A DNA stretch of 64,000 nucleotides from Aurelia coerulea (GCA_039566865.1 CM076949.1:5547501-5611500); one strand, 5' to 3'; positions 1 through 12,229 are shown, counted from the first letter of the stretch. Numbers and translations: made by a program. Notes: generated by a model from the sequence alone, not told the origin.

Positions 1-60
1 AGGAGGATAAATTTAAAGATCTACCCGGCGAATTTTGTTTATATGATTCAGGAGCTATCG
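1..60. repeat. Fragment of a long foldback arm
   Basis: Resembles the inner arm of the Mutator-like foldback family (compare 52500-52575 and 2045-2115). The element is cut by the window edge. Confidence 0.5.
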
Positions 61-158
61 TCTCAGTTGTCGTAGCACAATAACATCAGTTGCAGGACAA
101 AGGTGGTAGTAATGCACAGTTTCTCGATATTTCACGTTAATCCGCCAATGACTTTCTT

Positions 159-200
159 GAACCACGCGACAAAAATTGGCCAATTTTTGTCGCGTGGTTC
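159..200. repeat. Perfect 42-base palindrome
   Basis: The arms are exact reverse complements around a GGCC centre with no spacer. It could be the core of a small foldback transposon. Confidence 0.85.
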
Positions 201-347
201 CCTCACGGAAAATGAAATCACTTCATATACCGGGTGTCCCAAAAAATGTAACAGATGTGAACCGGCGTAGCAATATTATATTGTATTGTAAATAGTTGGT
301 ATTTATTAGTTTTCTTTAAAACTATTGCTCCCACCAACTGTAAATAA

Positions 348-348
<1 letters not shown>

Positions 349-381
<33 letters not shown>

Positions 382-399
382 ATTATTATTATTATTATA
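349..399 (+). repeat. (ATT)n microsatellite
   Basis: Nearly uninterrupted trinucleotide array. Nothing else is recognisable between 400 and 1003 except, at about 448-540, a distant copy of the inverted-repeat arm seen at 20465-20560. Confidence 0.9.
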
Positions 400-1003
400 A
401 GAATTTAGCTTCAAGTAGTCCACAATAATTTTTAAAATAATCCTCGATAGTCAACTTGAACATAAATACCCCATTCGTTGGTATTAGGGCGATGAGAGTT
501 GAAATATTAATCTTTATAGTCCAAATTTGTCTCCAACTAAACTGGCATGTGTTAAGGTTTTAAGGATGGAAATAATTTATTTCTTTCTGTTTCAGTTGCA
601 AATCCCTTTCCAACAATATTTTCATGTTTTACGCATGATTATCGGAAGACTTTCCAACAAATCTAAAAATCACTTGACGTGCGTAAGCTTATTCTGCATG
701 ATAATACATCGTTTGTTTAATCAACTACAGTATACAGCATCATACTGGTCATAAATAAGAATCTAATAAATTAAATCGACAATACACATACCAGGTAGAC
801 AAAAAAACTTTAAGTTTGAAAATTTGTAATGCGGAGAATGATCAAGGTATTGGAATGAATCCAAGTTTGATGGATAGCCGAAAGTCTGAAGTATTCTGTT
901 GTTATTTTATTTCTCTTTTGAGCATTGTAAAATGTAGGTAAAATTGGATCTGTGAAAATGCCTTTACTTCGAATTGCATGATAGATGCTGATAGATGTCT
1001 AAG

Positions 1004-1609
1004 AACAAGGACAGATTTTGTAACACAATATCATGAGTAGTCTTTGTTGACACCTGAATTCAAAGGGATTAGCCAATGCAGACAAAGGGAATTCCCTAAA
1101 CCAGTAATTCAAAATAAACAAAGCCGCAAAAGTTTCTCTGAAACTCAGGTAGCTATCGCACCCGTTGTGCATTCCAGAAATTTTTTTAAGAGCAAACACG
1201 AGCATATGTCGAAAGAAGAAGGATATATCTACACATCTACCACGGGCATTTTATTTCTTTGGTTCAGAAGCTGAGCAGTAAACATTTTACTCGCACCCAA
1301 AAAAATGAGAGAATTGAGTGGCCTCCCAATCGGCTTCTGAACCAACAAATTAAATGCCAGAGGCAGATGTGTAGATATATCCTTCTTCTTTCGATAAATA
1401 GTCATGTTTGCTCTTAAAAACAATTTCTGGAATGCACAACGAGCGAGCTAGCTACCTGGGTTTCAGAGAAATTTTTGCGACTTTGCTTTTTTGAATTACT
1501 GGTTGAGGGAATTTCCTTTGTCTGGGATCGCTTGGATCGCTAATCGCTTTGAATTGAGGTGTCAATCAAAAGCTGCTCATGCTATTATCATACAAAATCT
1601 GTCCCTGTT
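1004..1609. mobile_element. Mutator-like long-arm foldback, copy 1
   Basis: Begins AACAAGGACAGATTTTG and ends with its inverse; almost the whole element is two inverted arms. A clear target duplication is not visible for this copy. Same family as 22585, 28657, 52296 and 58472. Confidence 0.75.
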
Positions 1610-1632
1610 GCTGCCAAGTAATTTCCTCACTT

Positions 1633-2404
1633 AGGGCATGTTTATCGGGATGTTTATAGGAGGAAAAACACCTCACCTCCTAGACCCGGGTTTGACAGGT
1701 GAGATGCCACCTTCCTATTATAAGGGAACATTTTGTAATACACTAACAACAGTTGTTTTTCATTGACACCTCAATTCAAAGCGATTAGCGACTGCAGACA
1801 AAGGAAATTCTCTCAACCAGTAATTCAAAACAAATAAAGCAGAAAAAGTTTCCCTGAAACCAGTAGGGCAAATTTCACTCTTTCGAAAAGGCGTACGAGA
1901 TTTCTTAACACAATGGGATTTTTACGGATTTTTCTTGAAAAAAAAGGATTTTTGCCAAAATTGTACGAGATTTTTACAGAGTGATACGCCCCTAGGCCTT
2001 GTGCAAGCGAAATATAGTTTTAATAGAAGTTGTGTGCTTATATCCAAAGGAGAACGGTAAATCTAAAGTTCTATCTGGCGGATTTTGTCTATTTGATTCA
2101 GAAATTGAAGGCATTGTAATTCTCGCGTATTTAGGGCGTAAATGAAATGATTACAAAGCAGCTCCTGGATCAAATAAACAAAATCCGCCAGACAGACCTT
2201 TAGATTTACCCTTCTTCTTTCGATATAAGCACATAACTTCTCATGAAAACCACATTTCGCTTGCACAACGCGAGAGTTTGCCATACTGGTTTCGGGGAAA
2301 CTTTGCAGCTTTATTTGTTTTAATAACAGTGGCTGAAATTTACCTCGCCTGTCAGCCCATCTGGTCTGGCAGGTAAGGTGTTTGCCGTCATATAAACAGG
2401 CCCT
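1633..2404. mobile_element. Foldback of the GGCCTGTTTATATG type, interrupted by a Mutator-like arm
   Basis: The outer parts resemble 57675-58092 (CACCTCACC and GGCAGGTAAGGTG motifs, ending AAACAGGCCC). The middle (about 1733-2330) is foldback-family sequence. Confidence 0.55.
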
Positions 2405-3019
2405 TAGAGCCATATGCAAATACTTTTCATTTCCCTGGAGGCTTAAAATTGATTTTTACAAAAGTATCAGATGCTGCTAGAGTTTTGATTCTTTCTTGAG
2501 AGAATTTCTTTGCGTTCTTTGCGTGATAAGATCGACTTGTGATTTTGATCGTGGGTTTCAGGCCTCTTTTCAAGCATCTTGAAGTTACAGATTTTTTGTG
2601 AACCAAACTTTACCGTTACTCAGTCCAATACCTCAAGTAAGTTCTTCTGCAGTGCAGGACTTGCATAGATTAGCACCTACTTTCCTGAGAATTCTTAAGA
2701 ATGTTCAGACAATTTTCAGTTTCCTAGGAATTCTGATATTTAAAAATTTTCAGTATTTCATGCCTCTCAAGAACAATATGAATAATTCTTGAAAATTTTG
2801 AGAATTATTGACAATTCTTTGACCATCATTGTCATGTTTATAATATGTGCAAACCCTGTCCTGCATAATCCAGCTTAGCAGACTACACTAACATGATCTT
2901 CCAGCTGTTTAAACTAAATCCTGCTTTCAAAAGGAATCTGTTACATTTTGCTTATAATCCAATCACTTCACAAGTATCATACTTTGTTTATACCATGATT
3001 TTTTGCAAAAACAACCGGG
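2405..3019. other. No recognisable feature
   Basis: AT-rich, short open frames only. No homology recognised. Confidence 0.5.
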
Positions 3020-3552
3020 TGGAAACTTCCCAGCCACAATTTGCGATTTTGGAAATTTATGACTTAATCATTGCAGAAAGCCTGAATTAGATACTGGGAT
3101 TTTTGCAAATTTTTTCATTTTCCGTTTATAGAGCTAGAAGCGAGTTTCCTAAAATGTTAGTTTTCGAAAAACGCTGAAAATGATAAAAAACATCGATCAA
3201 GTTTTCTAAAGAATCGACATGAATGGGCAAAGAGAGAACTTGTTCGTGGTGATTTTGGATTTAAAAATCGACCAATTGTAATCTGCTGTAAGAAACGTTT
3301 TCTCTTTGTTCATTCATGTTGAATCTTTCAAAATTTGATCGACGTTTTTTGATCGTTTTCAATGTTTTCAAAAACGAACATTTTAAGAAACTGGTTTCTG
3401 GCTCTAAAAACTGATGACGGAAAAATTTGCAAAATGTCCTAGAACCTAATTCAGGCTTTCTGCTAACGATTAAGTCATAAATCTTCAAAATCGGTTCAGT
3501 GTATGATTTATTGTGGCCTGCCAAACGTCATAGTTTATTTTGGCGCACCCGG
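3020..3552. mobile_element. CCGGGTGCGCC-type foldback MITE, copy 1
   Basis: Two long inverted arms around about 3250; the right terminus reads GGCGCACCCGG followed by TA. The left terminus is degenerate. Same family as 8048-8423 and 31947-32372. Confidence 0.7.
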
Positions 3553-4161
3553 TATAATCAAAAAATAAATATTCTTTCCCTCCTCCACCCCTTACTTGCC
3601 CCCAGACTATATTATCTGGTAATTTTTGAATCTATTTTAGTACAGGTTTACAGGTTCCACTCAATGATCCTGGTGTATGCATTTCCAAAGTCTTGAGTTG
3701 TTCTACTATCTCTGAAAAATCTAGAAATAGGTTCTGTACATGTCTCATAAAATTTTTACGAGGGCTGGAGCAACAACCTAACGAAGGATATTTGCAAAAA
3801 AATTATGTTATGCACTAAAAATGTTAAGAAATAAATTAATGGGTGCCAAACTTTGAGGCAATTAAATTTGATAAACAGCTTCATAAAATTCAGGTAATTT
3901 TGCTTGCCAGATATTTTTTGGTAGGGTGTTCATTTTTAAAGACATTCTTTTAGGATATGGATAAAAGTATTGCTGGCCATATACAACAGCTGTGTAGCCA
4001 GGGCAGTTGCCCCAACAAACCTCCTTTGACAGCTTATGACATTGTTTTCTTGCATTGCCATTGTTAAAGAGTTTTCAGCTAGGTGCAAAATATGTCCCCA
4101 AGAGTCAAAGGTGCCCTCTTTTATCTGCAAAATTATTCAGCAGCATTGCAAACTTATGGGA
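3553..4161. other. No recognisable feature
   Basis: No gene or repeat identified between the MITE and the pogo-like element. Confidence 0.5.
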
Positions 4162-4163
4162 TA

Positions 4164-5462
4164 GGGGAGACCGGGGACAATTGTAACACTTTTTGCAAAA
4201 TCATCCGTAACGCCTAAATAATGGTCAATAGCGTTCTTGGGGGTAGATAATATTATACTTGCATCTGTTGGAATGAGATAGAACTAAGTTTCATTCATGC
4301 AGAACCAAATTTCGTGTCATCGTGAAAGTTTTAAAACCAGCGGTCAAGTGTTACAATTGCCCCGTAACACGGGGCGATTGTAACACATGGTCGGGGCAAT
4401 TGTAACACATCTTTAAAATCAGTACAGAGAATCATTCACCGGCTATTTTTGTTTCTCAACGCAGAACATATCAATGCCAGGTATCCACTCTTCTCTTCAT
4501 CTGTCGTGAGACCAGAGATTTTGAAGCTAATATAGGGAAAGAAGTGTTTATTGGCCCAAAGACTTTTCTTGATCCTTTGAAAATACCCTTGTGTGGGGAT
4601 TGTAGCCCGCTTTTGGAGCTTCTATATTTCTTAATTTATTGCAATATCTTGACAGGGTTGCGTGACATAAATTCATCTCTTTGGCAATGCATCGTACAGA
4701 TTTTGCCTGATTTAAAATACATCGTGCTGCCTCTGGCAGTAAATGCAGATTTTCTCCTTGGTTTGTTGTCCGTTTTCTGCTACAAACCATGTTCAAGATA
4801 AATGAAAATACAAAAGATCTTTGATGTGAAACATTCCAATTCATCATCCCTCCCCTGAGGTTGAGAAAATGTGCACTATACGTTGGAAAGCTTCCTTTAT
4901 TTCAGATCTCCAGACTTGTTGTTTCTTTGTTATAAAGCTCGATGAATCAATTGAACAAATGAATCAATTGTGAGAAAAAGTGTTTTATATCAAAGGAATT
5001 ATTGTTTAAAAGTTTCAAAAATTCAACTCTATAATACTGCATGGATGCATGCTTTTTGCCTCAAATAGAAATTGAATCAAGACCAAGCCATCGGTCAGCT
5101 TGGTCAGCTTTTATTATACCTCATTTTCACATCTCGTAAGCTGTGGAGCTTGAAAGTTTTAACGTAGCTTTCATCCTAAATAGATGTCATAGCTGTCATG
5201 TGAAAATGAAGTTTTTTACTCAAGAGCAAAATCTCTCAGACAAAAATTTGCATTGGAAGTACGTTTTTACTTTTGTGCTCAAAAACATGTTTTCCCCCCG
5301 ATAATTTCACAAACTTGGATGAATATTCCTGTATCTCAAGTCATATGTAGAGGGTTAGAATGAGCATGTTCTGTGCAAAAATCAGATTTATTGCTACTCT
5401 TCTGCTGGGCATGAGAGCCACTGTTACAATTGCCCCGTGTTACAATTGTCCCCGGTCTCCCC
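4164..5462 (-). mobile_element. Pogo/Tigger-like DNA transposon, internally deleted
   Basis: Terminal inverted repeats GGGGAGACCGGGGACAATTG and its inverse, flanked by TA on both sides as in Tc1/mariner/pogo elements. Subterminal repeats of CAATTGTAACAC are visible on both sides. Only a fragment of transposase remains inside. Confidence 0.75.
4548..4847 (-). pseudogene. Pogo-type transposase N-terminal (psq-like HTH) fragment
   Basis: A 99-codon open frame with a helix-turn-helix of the Psq type (SVRCIAKEMNLCHATLSRY), followed by GYNPHTRVFSKDQEKSL, the linker usual in pogo/jerky-type transposases. The DDE catalytic domain is missing, so it cannot transpose by itself. Confidence 0.6.
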
Positions 5463-5626
5463 TACTTTAGAGAAAAAATTTCTGGCCCATCTTACAGGTG
5501 AAAAGTGGCAAAGAATTGCTGAACATTAGTAATAAATTCCCTTTTTAATGGCCTTTTTCACAACAGTGTGAAATGGTCTCAACATGCTACAATCTCTAAA
5601 CGTTGGCTGTTAGCAATGTCTCTAAA

Positions 5627-5757
5627 GGCTCACCTCCACTTGCAATAGTTCTGGTTGGCAACCAGCACTCTCGTATGCATGCTCTGTCATTAGAGAGCAT
5701 ATGCACTAGACAAACATGCTGGTTGCCAACCAAAACTACTGCAGTGGAGGTAGACCT
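5627..5757. repeat. Small hairpin MITE
   Basis: Inverted arms built on CTCCACTTGCAATAGTTCTG and TGGTTGGCAACCAGCA, with a loop near 5690. Confidence 0.75.
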
Positions 5758-5992
5758 CAAACAATAGAAAATTTCATGACATATATTTTTAATAAGGAAC
5801 CAAGAATTTTGGCCAGTAATGGAAGTTACTTAAATTATCAGATTTTGAGTACTTGGAGTTTCTTATGAGTTTCTTAAACATTCCATAACATTCTTTGTGT
5901 TCACTACCTGTGCCCCCCCCCAAACATTTCAAAACAAAAGGTTTTCAAGCCTTTCCAATGTTTGGACTTTACTCAAATACCTTCCCAGTAAC

Positions 5993-6052
5993 ATGAAACA
6001 GGAAACGCTTACAGTATGTTAAGCTTTAACATACGCGTTTCCTGTTTCAAAG
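5993..6052. repeat. Short hairpin
   Basis: Arms TGAAACAGGAAACGC and GCGTTTCCTGTTTCA around an AAGCTT centre, within 200 bases of the 3' end of the CASTOR-like gene. Confidence 0.8.
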
Positions 6053-6223
6053 GATTTGCGTTGTCAAAATAAATAGTTTCTTCAGTTATTTTCCCAGTAC
6101 TGGAGTTCCTTAATTTTTTGGTAAGCCAGGAGTTGGGTTTCTAATGGGCAGTTTCCTATATAAAAAATACCTATATGTAAAATATCCCCCTGAATGCTTC
6201 AGCATGACTTTTTTTTACATTTT

Positions 6224-6229
6224 TTTATT
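6224..6229 (-). promoter_or_regulatory. Poly(A) signal of the CASTOR-like gene
   Basis: Reverse complement reads AATAAA, just downstream of the stop codon. The very short spacing implies a 3' UTR of only a few tens of bases if it is used. Confidence 0.5.
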
Positions 6230-6247
6230 TTCATTTTCCAATTTGAA

Positions 6248-7309
6248 TTATTTTTCACCAGAATTATCATCACTCTCCTCTTGGTGATGACTGCATGGAA
6301 TATTTTTGAACTTTTCCAGAAGAGCTGCAACATTTTCAATTTCTTCTTCAGGGACAAGTGCGTGATCATTGTCAAACGTGCTGATGTAATAAATTGATAT
6401 CTGGGCTGTTGCCAATGGCTCAGCAATCTTCGCAACGATGCCGCTCTCCTCAAACCCCAATGGGGCATCCCCTATTTGAATAATTCTCCATCTCTCCCTG
6501 TTTGCGGGATGATAAACAGTATCTGCAGGAAATCTTGATAGTGATTCTTCATCCAATATGAAAGAAACATCATCATCAATTATTGAGAAATGAAAGAATG
6601 TCTGCAGTTCATCATTTCCTTGCTTTGTGGGGAAAAACATCAGTTCTAAAAGTGTCTGTGTTATGCGAGGTAGGTCTGCTGGAGCAATCCCAGTCACGAA
6701 ATAGTCCAATTCTGGATATAATAATTGTTTAGAAATTTCTCTACACTTGTTGGAGTCTGTAAAAATTGAGTGCAGCATGGCACCTCGTTTTGGTCCCCCT
6801 ATTTTTGTATGATTTTCATCGAATATTTTGAATGTCTTCCCTAGACATTCTATTGCATCCGGTAAATCAGTTTCCTGCACTAAAATAAAATCTGACTGAT
6901 AAGTTGATATGCAAAATACGCTGATATCACATTCTGCTAATGGCGAAATCACTGCTTTCGCAATCTTGCTCACGCCTGCTAACCCCAGCTCATTCAAGAA
7001 AGCGCCCACTGCCCCTGCTGATACTGTCAGAGCTCTCCATATTCTTCCAGAAGTTTTGATATCGTCAGGAAACTTTTCAAGATCTTCTTCTGGTATAACG
7101 ATTGTGTATTCTTGGTTTGTTTCTGTGAAGCTAAAGAATTGTGGTTTTGATCCTTCGAGGAGAGAAATTTTTATCAAGGGGTGTGTAAATCTTGATATTT
7201 CTTCGCGCTGTATTGAGCAGATCTGCAGCTTGTGGTGCAAAACATATAGTTCTACAAGTGTATCAGTTGGTGAGGTTGCTAAACCAAATCCATTTCCAAT
7301 CATATCCAT
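6248..7309 (-). CDS. CASTOR1/2-like: CASTOR-family cytosolic arginine sensor for mTORC1, single exon
   Basis: The protein matches human CASTOR1/2 end to end. Family members bind arginine between ACT domains and, when empty, bind and inhibit GATOR2, which keeps mTORC1 off. I start at the first in-frame ATG (7309), giving 353 aa against about 330 in human. The open frame runs upstream to about 7384 without another ATG, and a possible acceptor lies near 7283, so an upstream exon is possible. Seen directly: the THPLIK block (residues 42-47), ISTYQSDFILV (134-144), PLGFEESGIV (283-292) and YISTFDNDHALVPEE (308-322). By alignment from memory of human CASTOR1, pocket residues Ser111, Val112, Gly274, Glu277 and Asp304 correspond to Ser130, Val131, Gly285, Glu288 and Asp315, all kept, which suggests that arginine binding is retained. 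The C-terminus is a short acidic tail. The gene is intronless. An AATAAA lies 18 bases after the stop. Confidence 0.9.
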   Translation of the reverse strand: MDMIGNGFGLATSPTDTLVELYVLHHKLQICSIQREEISRFTHPLIKISLLEGSKPQFFSFTETNQEYTIVIPEEDLEKFPDDIKTSGRIWRALTVSAGAVGAFLNELGLAGVSKIAKAVISPLAECDISVFCISTYQSDFILVQETDLPDAIECLGKTFKIFDENHTKIGGPKRGAMLHSIFTDSNKCREISKQLLYPELDYFVTGIAPADLPRITQTLLELMFFPTKQGNDELQTFFHFSIIDDDVSFILDEESLSRFPADTVYHPANRERWRIIQIGDAPLGFEESGIVAKIAEPLATAQISIYYISTFDNDHALVPEEEIENVAALLEKFKNIPCSHHQEESDDNSGEK

Positions 7310-8047
7310 TATTCTTGGTGTAAATCTTTCTCCTTCTTTCCAGTCACAGCTTTCGTCTAGAAGTGGCCTAGGTAACTCCCACAAAATCCAACAAGTTTTG
7401 CTGGATCTTTAACGGAGATATGACATTAAGAACCCGCATTAAAATGTCTTGGTGTAGTGATGCAGCATCTATTGTTCTATCTACTTGTCATACTTTATAG
7501 GGCGTCGCACGACTGTGGTGCAACAACATCGAACAGCAGGGTGACAACAGGTGTCACTGCTTTGTGGTCTATTCCCGTCAGGTTTCCGGTCCTCACACTT
7601 CATTTCCTTCTCTAACATCACGATTCGATATTCCGTTCTTGAAAATGCACTTCCCCAAAGGAGGTCGGCATATACACAAGCACCAAATCTTGATTGGCTA
7701 AATGAACTCGACACACCTCCACAAATTGGGCCAATCAGACTGCGTGAAAACCACACCAAAACCAACTGCGCGTCAAGGTCAGAGGTCCGGGCACAACGCA
7801 AAAAGGGCGCGAAAAATTGAATCCACCTTTTCAAGATAAGAGGTGCGAAAGCGGAAGTATTTTGTTCTTTGAGATTTTGCATTTTTTAGGCTAAAATCTT
7901 ATTCTGCGTACAAAGTTTAGTGCTCAAACAACTTTTCAAATTCATATATGTCTTTATTTCGAAATTATGGTGATACAAAGAATTTGAATTCATAAGGGCT
8001 TTGACCGTGAAATTGAAGTTTGGACAAGCATGCAACTGAAAGGACTA
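7310..8047 (-). promoter_or_regulatory. 5' flank of the CASTOR-like gene
   Basis: No recognisable protein-coding match was found, although a minus-strand open frame spans 7481-7882. I read the interval as promoter plus 5' UTR. The stretch 7810-8010 recurs in inverted orientation at about 12230-12430. No TATA box stands out. Confidence 0.35.
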
Positions 8048-8423
8048 CCGGGTGCGCCAAAATAAAGTATTGAATTGAACAAAGAGAAAACGTTTTCAGG
8101 GTGATTTGGGGATTTAGTACGAACTCTCGTACAGCAGATTACAATTAATTGATTTCTAAATCCTAAATCACTCTCTTTGTTCATTCATGTCGATTTTTTA
8201 GAAAACTTGATCGACGTTCTTTGATCGTTTCAATGTTTTCGAAAACTAAAATTTTACGAAATTCGCTTCTAGCTTTAAAACCTGGAAAGGACAAAATTTG
8301 CCAAAACTCCCAGTATCTAATTCAGGCTTCTGCTAAAGATTAAGTCATAAATCTTCAAAATCGGTCGAGTGTACGATTTATCGTGGCCTGCCAAACGTGC
8401 ATAGTTTATTTTGGCGCACCCGG
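8048..8423. mobile_element. CCGGGTGCGCC-type foldback MITE, copy 2
   Basis: 376 bases, termini CCGGGTGCGCCAAAATAAAG and its inverse, flanked by TA. Confidence 0.85.
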
Positions 8424-8623
8424 TATTTTTTTCAGTTTTGAAGCATATTTGAGCATAATACTACTGTGTATTGATCGAGAAACGAATTCAAATATAAATC
8501 AAGAAAATAATGTGCTCACAGTTTTTATGCTTCATTCTGGTCCTGCTTATTCACTTTACTGTAAGACACATCTACCCCTAAAAAGAAACGATAAAACTAA
8601 TAAACAAGAAAACAAGAACTATA

Positions 8624-9611
8624 CCGGGTGAGTCAGAAAAAACGTGGGGTGTTTGGCGGATTGTGACGTCGCGTTCAGCAACCCGATCGTAGCGAACTAA
8701 ATTTTTTCTTGCAGCCAGAGGTCTAACTTAGATCATAAGCTTTTCCCCATCGAAATCGGTCACTTGATGTATTAATCAGAAAATATTTTCTTCGTAAGAC
8801 GTTGTATGGGAGTTTTGCAAACTTATGAAATCTTTGATAGAGCCCCTTCAGCATTTTACCCTTGCCAAAGCTGCAGGTACACGTGGTATTATCAGGGGAG
8901 AATGAAATAGTTTTGTCATGAAACATCGCGTTGATCTTGTTGAAATAAATCTCTTTACAACACAAAGAAGCATGCATTTTTACTGTCTCTCAAACATATT
9001 CTCTTTGCAGGACAAGTTATGACGTGACAAGGCATCCCAGAGGAGAAAACACTATTTCCGAACTGTTTCATGCTCCCCAGATAATACCACGTGTACCCGC
9101 AGCTTTGGCAAGGCTAAAATGCTGAAGGGGCTTGGTTAAAGGTTTCCTCAGTTTGCAAGACTCCCATACAAAGTTTTAGGAAGAAAATCTTTTTTAAATA
9201 ATGAATCACATGACCGATTTCGATGGAGAAAAGTAATCAGAGATGGCGCCAGGGAAGAAATGCTAGGGGGGCAAATACTGCCAGAGTGCCGACAGTCAGA
9301 AAATTTTTATGAATGAGTTCAATTCGAGTTCACTGAGATGACAACGCAGCAAAGAAATCTGGAGGTTTAGGTTATGAAAATGCCGACAGTACGTAGAAAT
9401 TGTCGAAAATTTAAGTGCCGATGGGGGGCTGAGTGAAATTTTGGGGGGGCTCCTGCCCCCCCCTAGCACCCCCGCTGGTGCCATCCCTGGAAAAGTTTAA
9501 GATCTAAGTCAGATTCATGGCTGCACGGAATAATTTAGTTCACAACGGTCGGATGGCTAAACGCGACGTCACAGTCCGCCAAACACCCCACGTTTTTTCT
9601 GACTCACCCGG
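8624..9611. mobile_element. CCGGGTGAGTCAG-type foldback with nested insertion
   Basis: Termini CCGGGTGAGTCAGAAAAAAC and its inverse, flanked by TA, 988 bases. The arms extend about 300 bases. A G-run/C-run element sits inside at about 9242-9490. Confidence 0.85.
9242..9491. mobile_element. Nested CAG-type short element
   Basis: Termini resemble CAGRGATGGCRCCAG with inner GCTAGGGGGG and its inverse, as in small hAT elements. The target duplication is imperfect (GAAAAGT on both sides but offset). Confidence 0.45.
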
Positions 9612-10256
9612 TATTGGTCTATTCTAATTCACTTTCGAACGATTTGTTTGCCTTGCAGTGTGAAACCGGCTACTTCTTGACAAGATAAGGCTTTTTAGAG
9701 ACTCGTTGTCGAACCTTCCTGACGGACAATGGGAAGCGACCGTCCTAACATTGACTACTACACTTTGAAACCTATAGAAGTTTATAACCTCAAATAAAGA
9801 AACAGTTCGACAAGTAAATGAGCTTCCAAATTAACTGATAATCCAAAAATAGTTTCTCTCATCGCCTCACCCTTTTGGTGATTAACAACTGTTGGCTGTT
9901 TCATGAATTCACAACGAAGCGCCCAGGAAATTACTGTGGCACTACTTGATCATATCTTTGCGGCAAAGGACATAAATCATTCCGACTGCTGAGCGTTTTA
10001 GCAAACCGTTAACAGAAATCATGTCTTAATCCTTTGCTAATTGGGAGAATTACCGGACCGGTTTACGGGATTTCTCAACATCAAACTATAAGCCGGTTGA
10101 TTTGAAAGTGTCCCGTCGATTTTTGTGGTTTAGGTATGAAGTGTCATCAAGGCCAAAACTCGATTTCGATAGGCAATGAGACATTTTGACAAATAGAAAC
10201 CCTAAAAGAAACATCAAAGTGACAAGCTTAAACTAATGTTGATAAATTGACACCCT

Positions 10257-10490
10257 AAACCGAAACTCCAGACAACAAAGTAAAACTCCAAAGCGAAACC
10301 CTGAAGTGAAACCCTAAAGTCCAAAGTGAAACTCCTCTGTGAAACCCAAAGTGAAACTCTAAAGCGAAACCCCAAAGTCTAAAGTGAAACTCCGAAATGA
10401 AACCCCAACGTGAAACCCCAACGTGAAACCCCAAAGTTAAACTCCAAAATGAAACCCTAAAGCGAAACTCCAAAGAGAAACTCTAGAATC
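10257..10490 (+). repeat. GAAACCCTAAAGT-like minisatellite, left arm
   Basis: Roughly 12-14-base degenerate units. The inverse array is at 12860-13135. Confidence 0.85.
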
Positions 10491-10495
10491 TTACA

Positions 10496-10650
10496 GTAGG
10501 ACCTCCCAAGTCAGTCAACCGCTAAGCGATACGACCTCCCCAGTCAGTCAACCGCTAAGCGATACGACCTCCCCAGTCAGTCAACCGCTAAGCGATAGGA
10601 CCTCCCCAGTCAACCAACCGCTAAGCGGTAGGACTTCCCCTTCACTTGGG
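10496..10650 (+). repeat. Tandem array of about 36-base units
   Basis: Four copies of ACCTCCCCAGTCAGTCAACC plus GCTAAGCGATA; a single copy is in the right arm at about 12818-12855. Confidence 0.9.
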
Positions 10651-11693
10651 AGTTACCCCAGCCTCGTTCTAACCTGATATCTCCGTGAGCGAGTGAGCGA
10701 TGACAATTTGATAATCATCTGAATCATCATACAAGTTTGTTATATGGTTATAGTATAGTCTTGTTATTTGTTTCTTTTATATTTGTTGTCAAAGTCTGTT
10801 CCAAAATAGTAACAGGTAAGGCTTTCTCCTCCGACAATCACTATTACTTATGCATATCTCGATATTCATCGAAATTTTCCGAATGTCCGGCCTGGCGTCT
10901 ATTTTGGGACAAACTTTGAGTTAATTTTAAATGGCCGCAGGGTTGTTGTGAAATTCCATGCTCCCTGTGGCATCGTTGTGTAATCGTATGTGATTGTGTG
11001 TATGTAGGTTGTATTTGTAGTTTAGATATATTGTAAATATTATGAGCATATAAAAAAAATCATACAAGTTGATTTTCCAGGGTAAATGAAAAAGACATCA
11101 GGGTACTATTTGCTTTTATGCAGCTGCCAGGCAAGGTTTTAAGGTTTTATGGTGTTTCTCAAAGGTTCCCTGCTTTTTGAATTCTTCATATTTTGAAACT
11201 TTCCCAAATACAACAACCCCCTTCTAAATGCTTCGGCGCATGCAACCGCCAGTAATTTCCCCCCTACTCCCGTCACTCCTGTCACTCCTGACTTGCGAAT
11301 TTAGATTCAGATCTACAGTTTTTACTAAATGAATTCAATGTTCTGTCTTATCATAATTTTGTGAACTCCCATATACACGTATTTTTTATAAGAAAGTTTA
11401 ATGTCCAATGTTTAGACATAACTCGAACTCAAATAGTCTCTGAGTGATTTGATCGATATGATACAGGAGAGGAAAGAAGTGAAAACAAAGAAAATAATAT
11501 GTTAAGGATAAAAATTTGAATTCATAAGGGCTTTGACCGTAAAATCGGAGTTTGGGCAAAAATTTGTCTAAACTTTGATTTCATTCATTTAATTTCATTT
11601 TTAATTATTTATACAGGGTAGAATCATCAATAAATATATAAATACTGCTTTACAGCTTGCCCTGTCAACAAAAGAAAAGAATATGGACCCTAT

Positions 11694-11999
11694 TTACAGT
11701 GTTATTTCAAACCTAAAGTAATAAAAGAAAGGAAATGTAGAATCAACATTGTGTTCACGTGACAGCTTTCTTTTAAAAGCAGAAAAGCTATTTGTGGTTT
11801 TGGCTTCAGAACCCAATTTGTTCGAAAGTTTGGCTCCCCTGAATGAAAAGCTTCTTTGTCCTAGGGATGTTTTCAACAGCAGCGGAAGGTTCAAATCCAG
11901 TTTGGAATTGCGTAATTCCCTGACGCCTTTATCAGAGACCCTTGTAAACCAGATAATTAGGCACTTCATTGTGCATTGACTTGTGAACAATTGTTTCAA
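11694..11999 (-). mobile_element. LINE reverse-transcriptase C-terminal tail fragment
   Basis: The frame ends with SFSFRGAKLSNKLGSEAKTT, the conserved closing motif of CR1/L2-like LINE ORF2. No catalytic domain is present. Confidence 0.65.
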
Positions 12000-12229
12000 A
12001 ATCTATCATTTGTTGTATATTTAGCCAACCGAGCTGTTTGATGAGGAGTAGCGAGGAGGCGTGACAGGAGCTATTCGTGACTACCTGGCTGCTCTATTTT
12101 GGAGTTTTGCACTTTTTGAAGAGCCGTAATACCACAGTTACCCCCAAACAGGTGAACAATATCTGAGGCTCTTATACATCCTTTGAATGGTCTGTAATGG
12201 GAGGTATTTTTTTAGTATTTCAGCATTCC

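Noticed and set aside
7310..7384. N-terminal extension of the CASTOR-like protein
   Set aside because: No ATG in this part of the frame and no homology to CASTOR, so the CDS was started at 7309.
7481..7882. 133-codon minus-strand open frame upstream of the CASTOR-like gene
   Set aside because: No recognisable domain, cysteine-rich odd composition, and it overlaps an open frame on the other strand. More likely 5' UTR or promoter.
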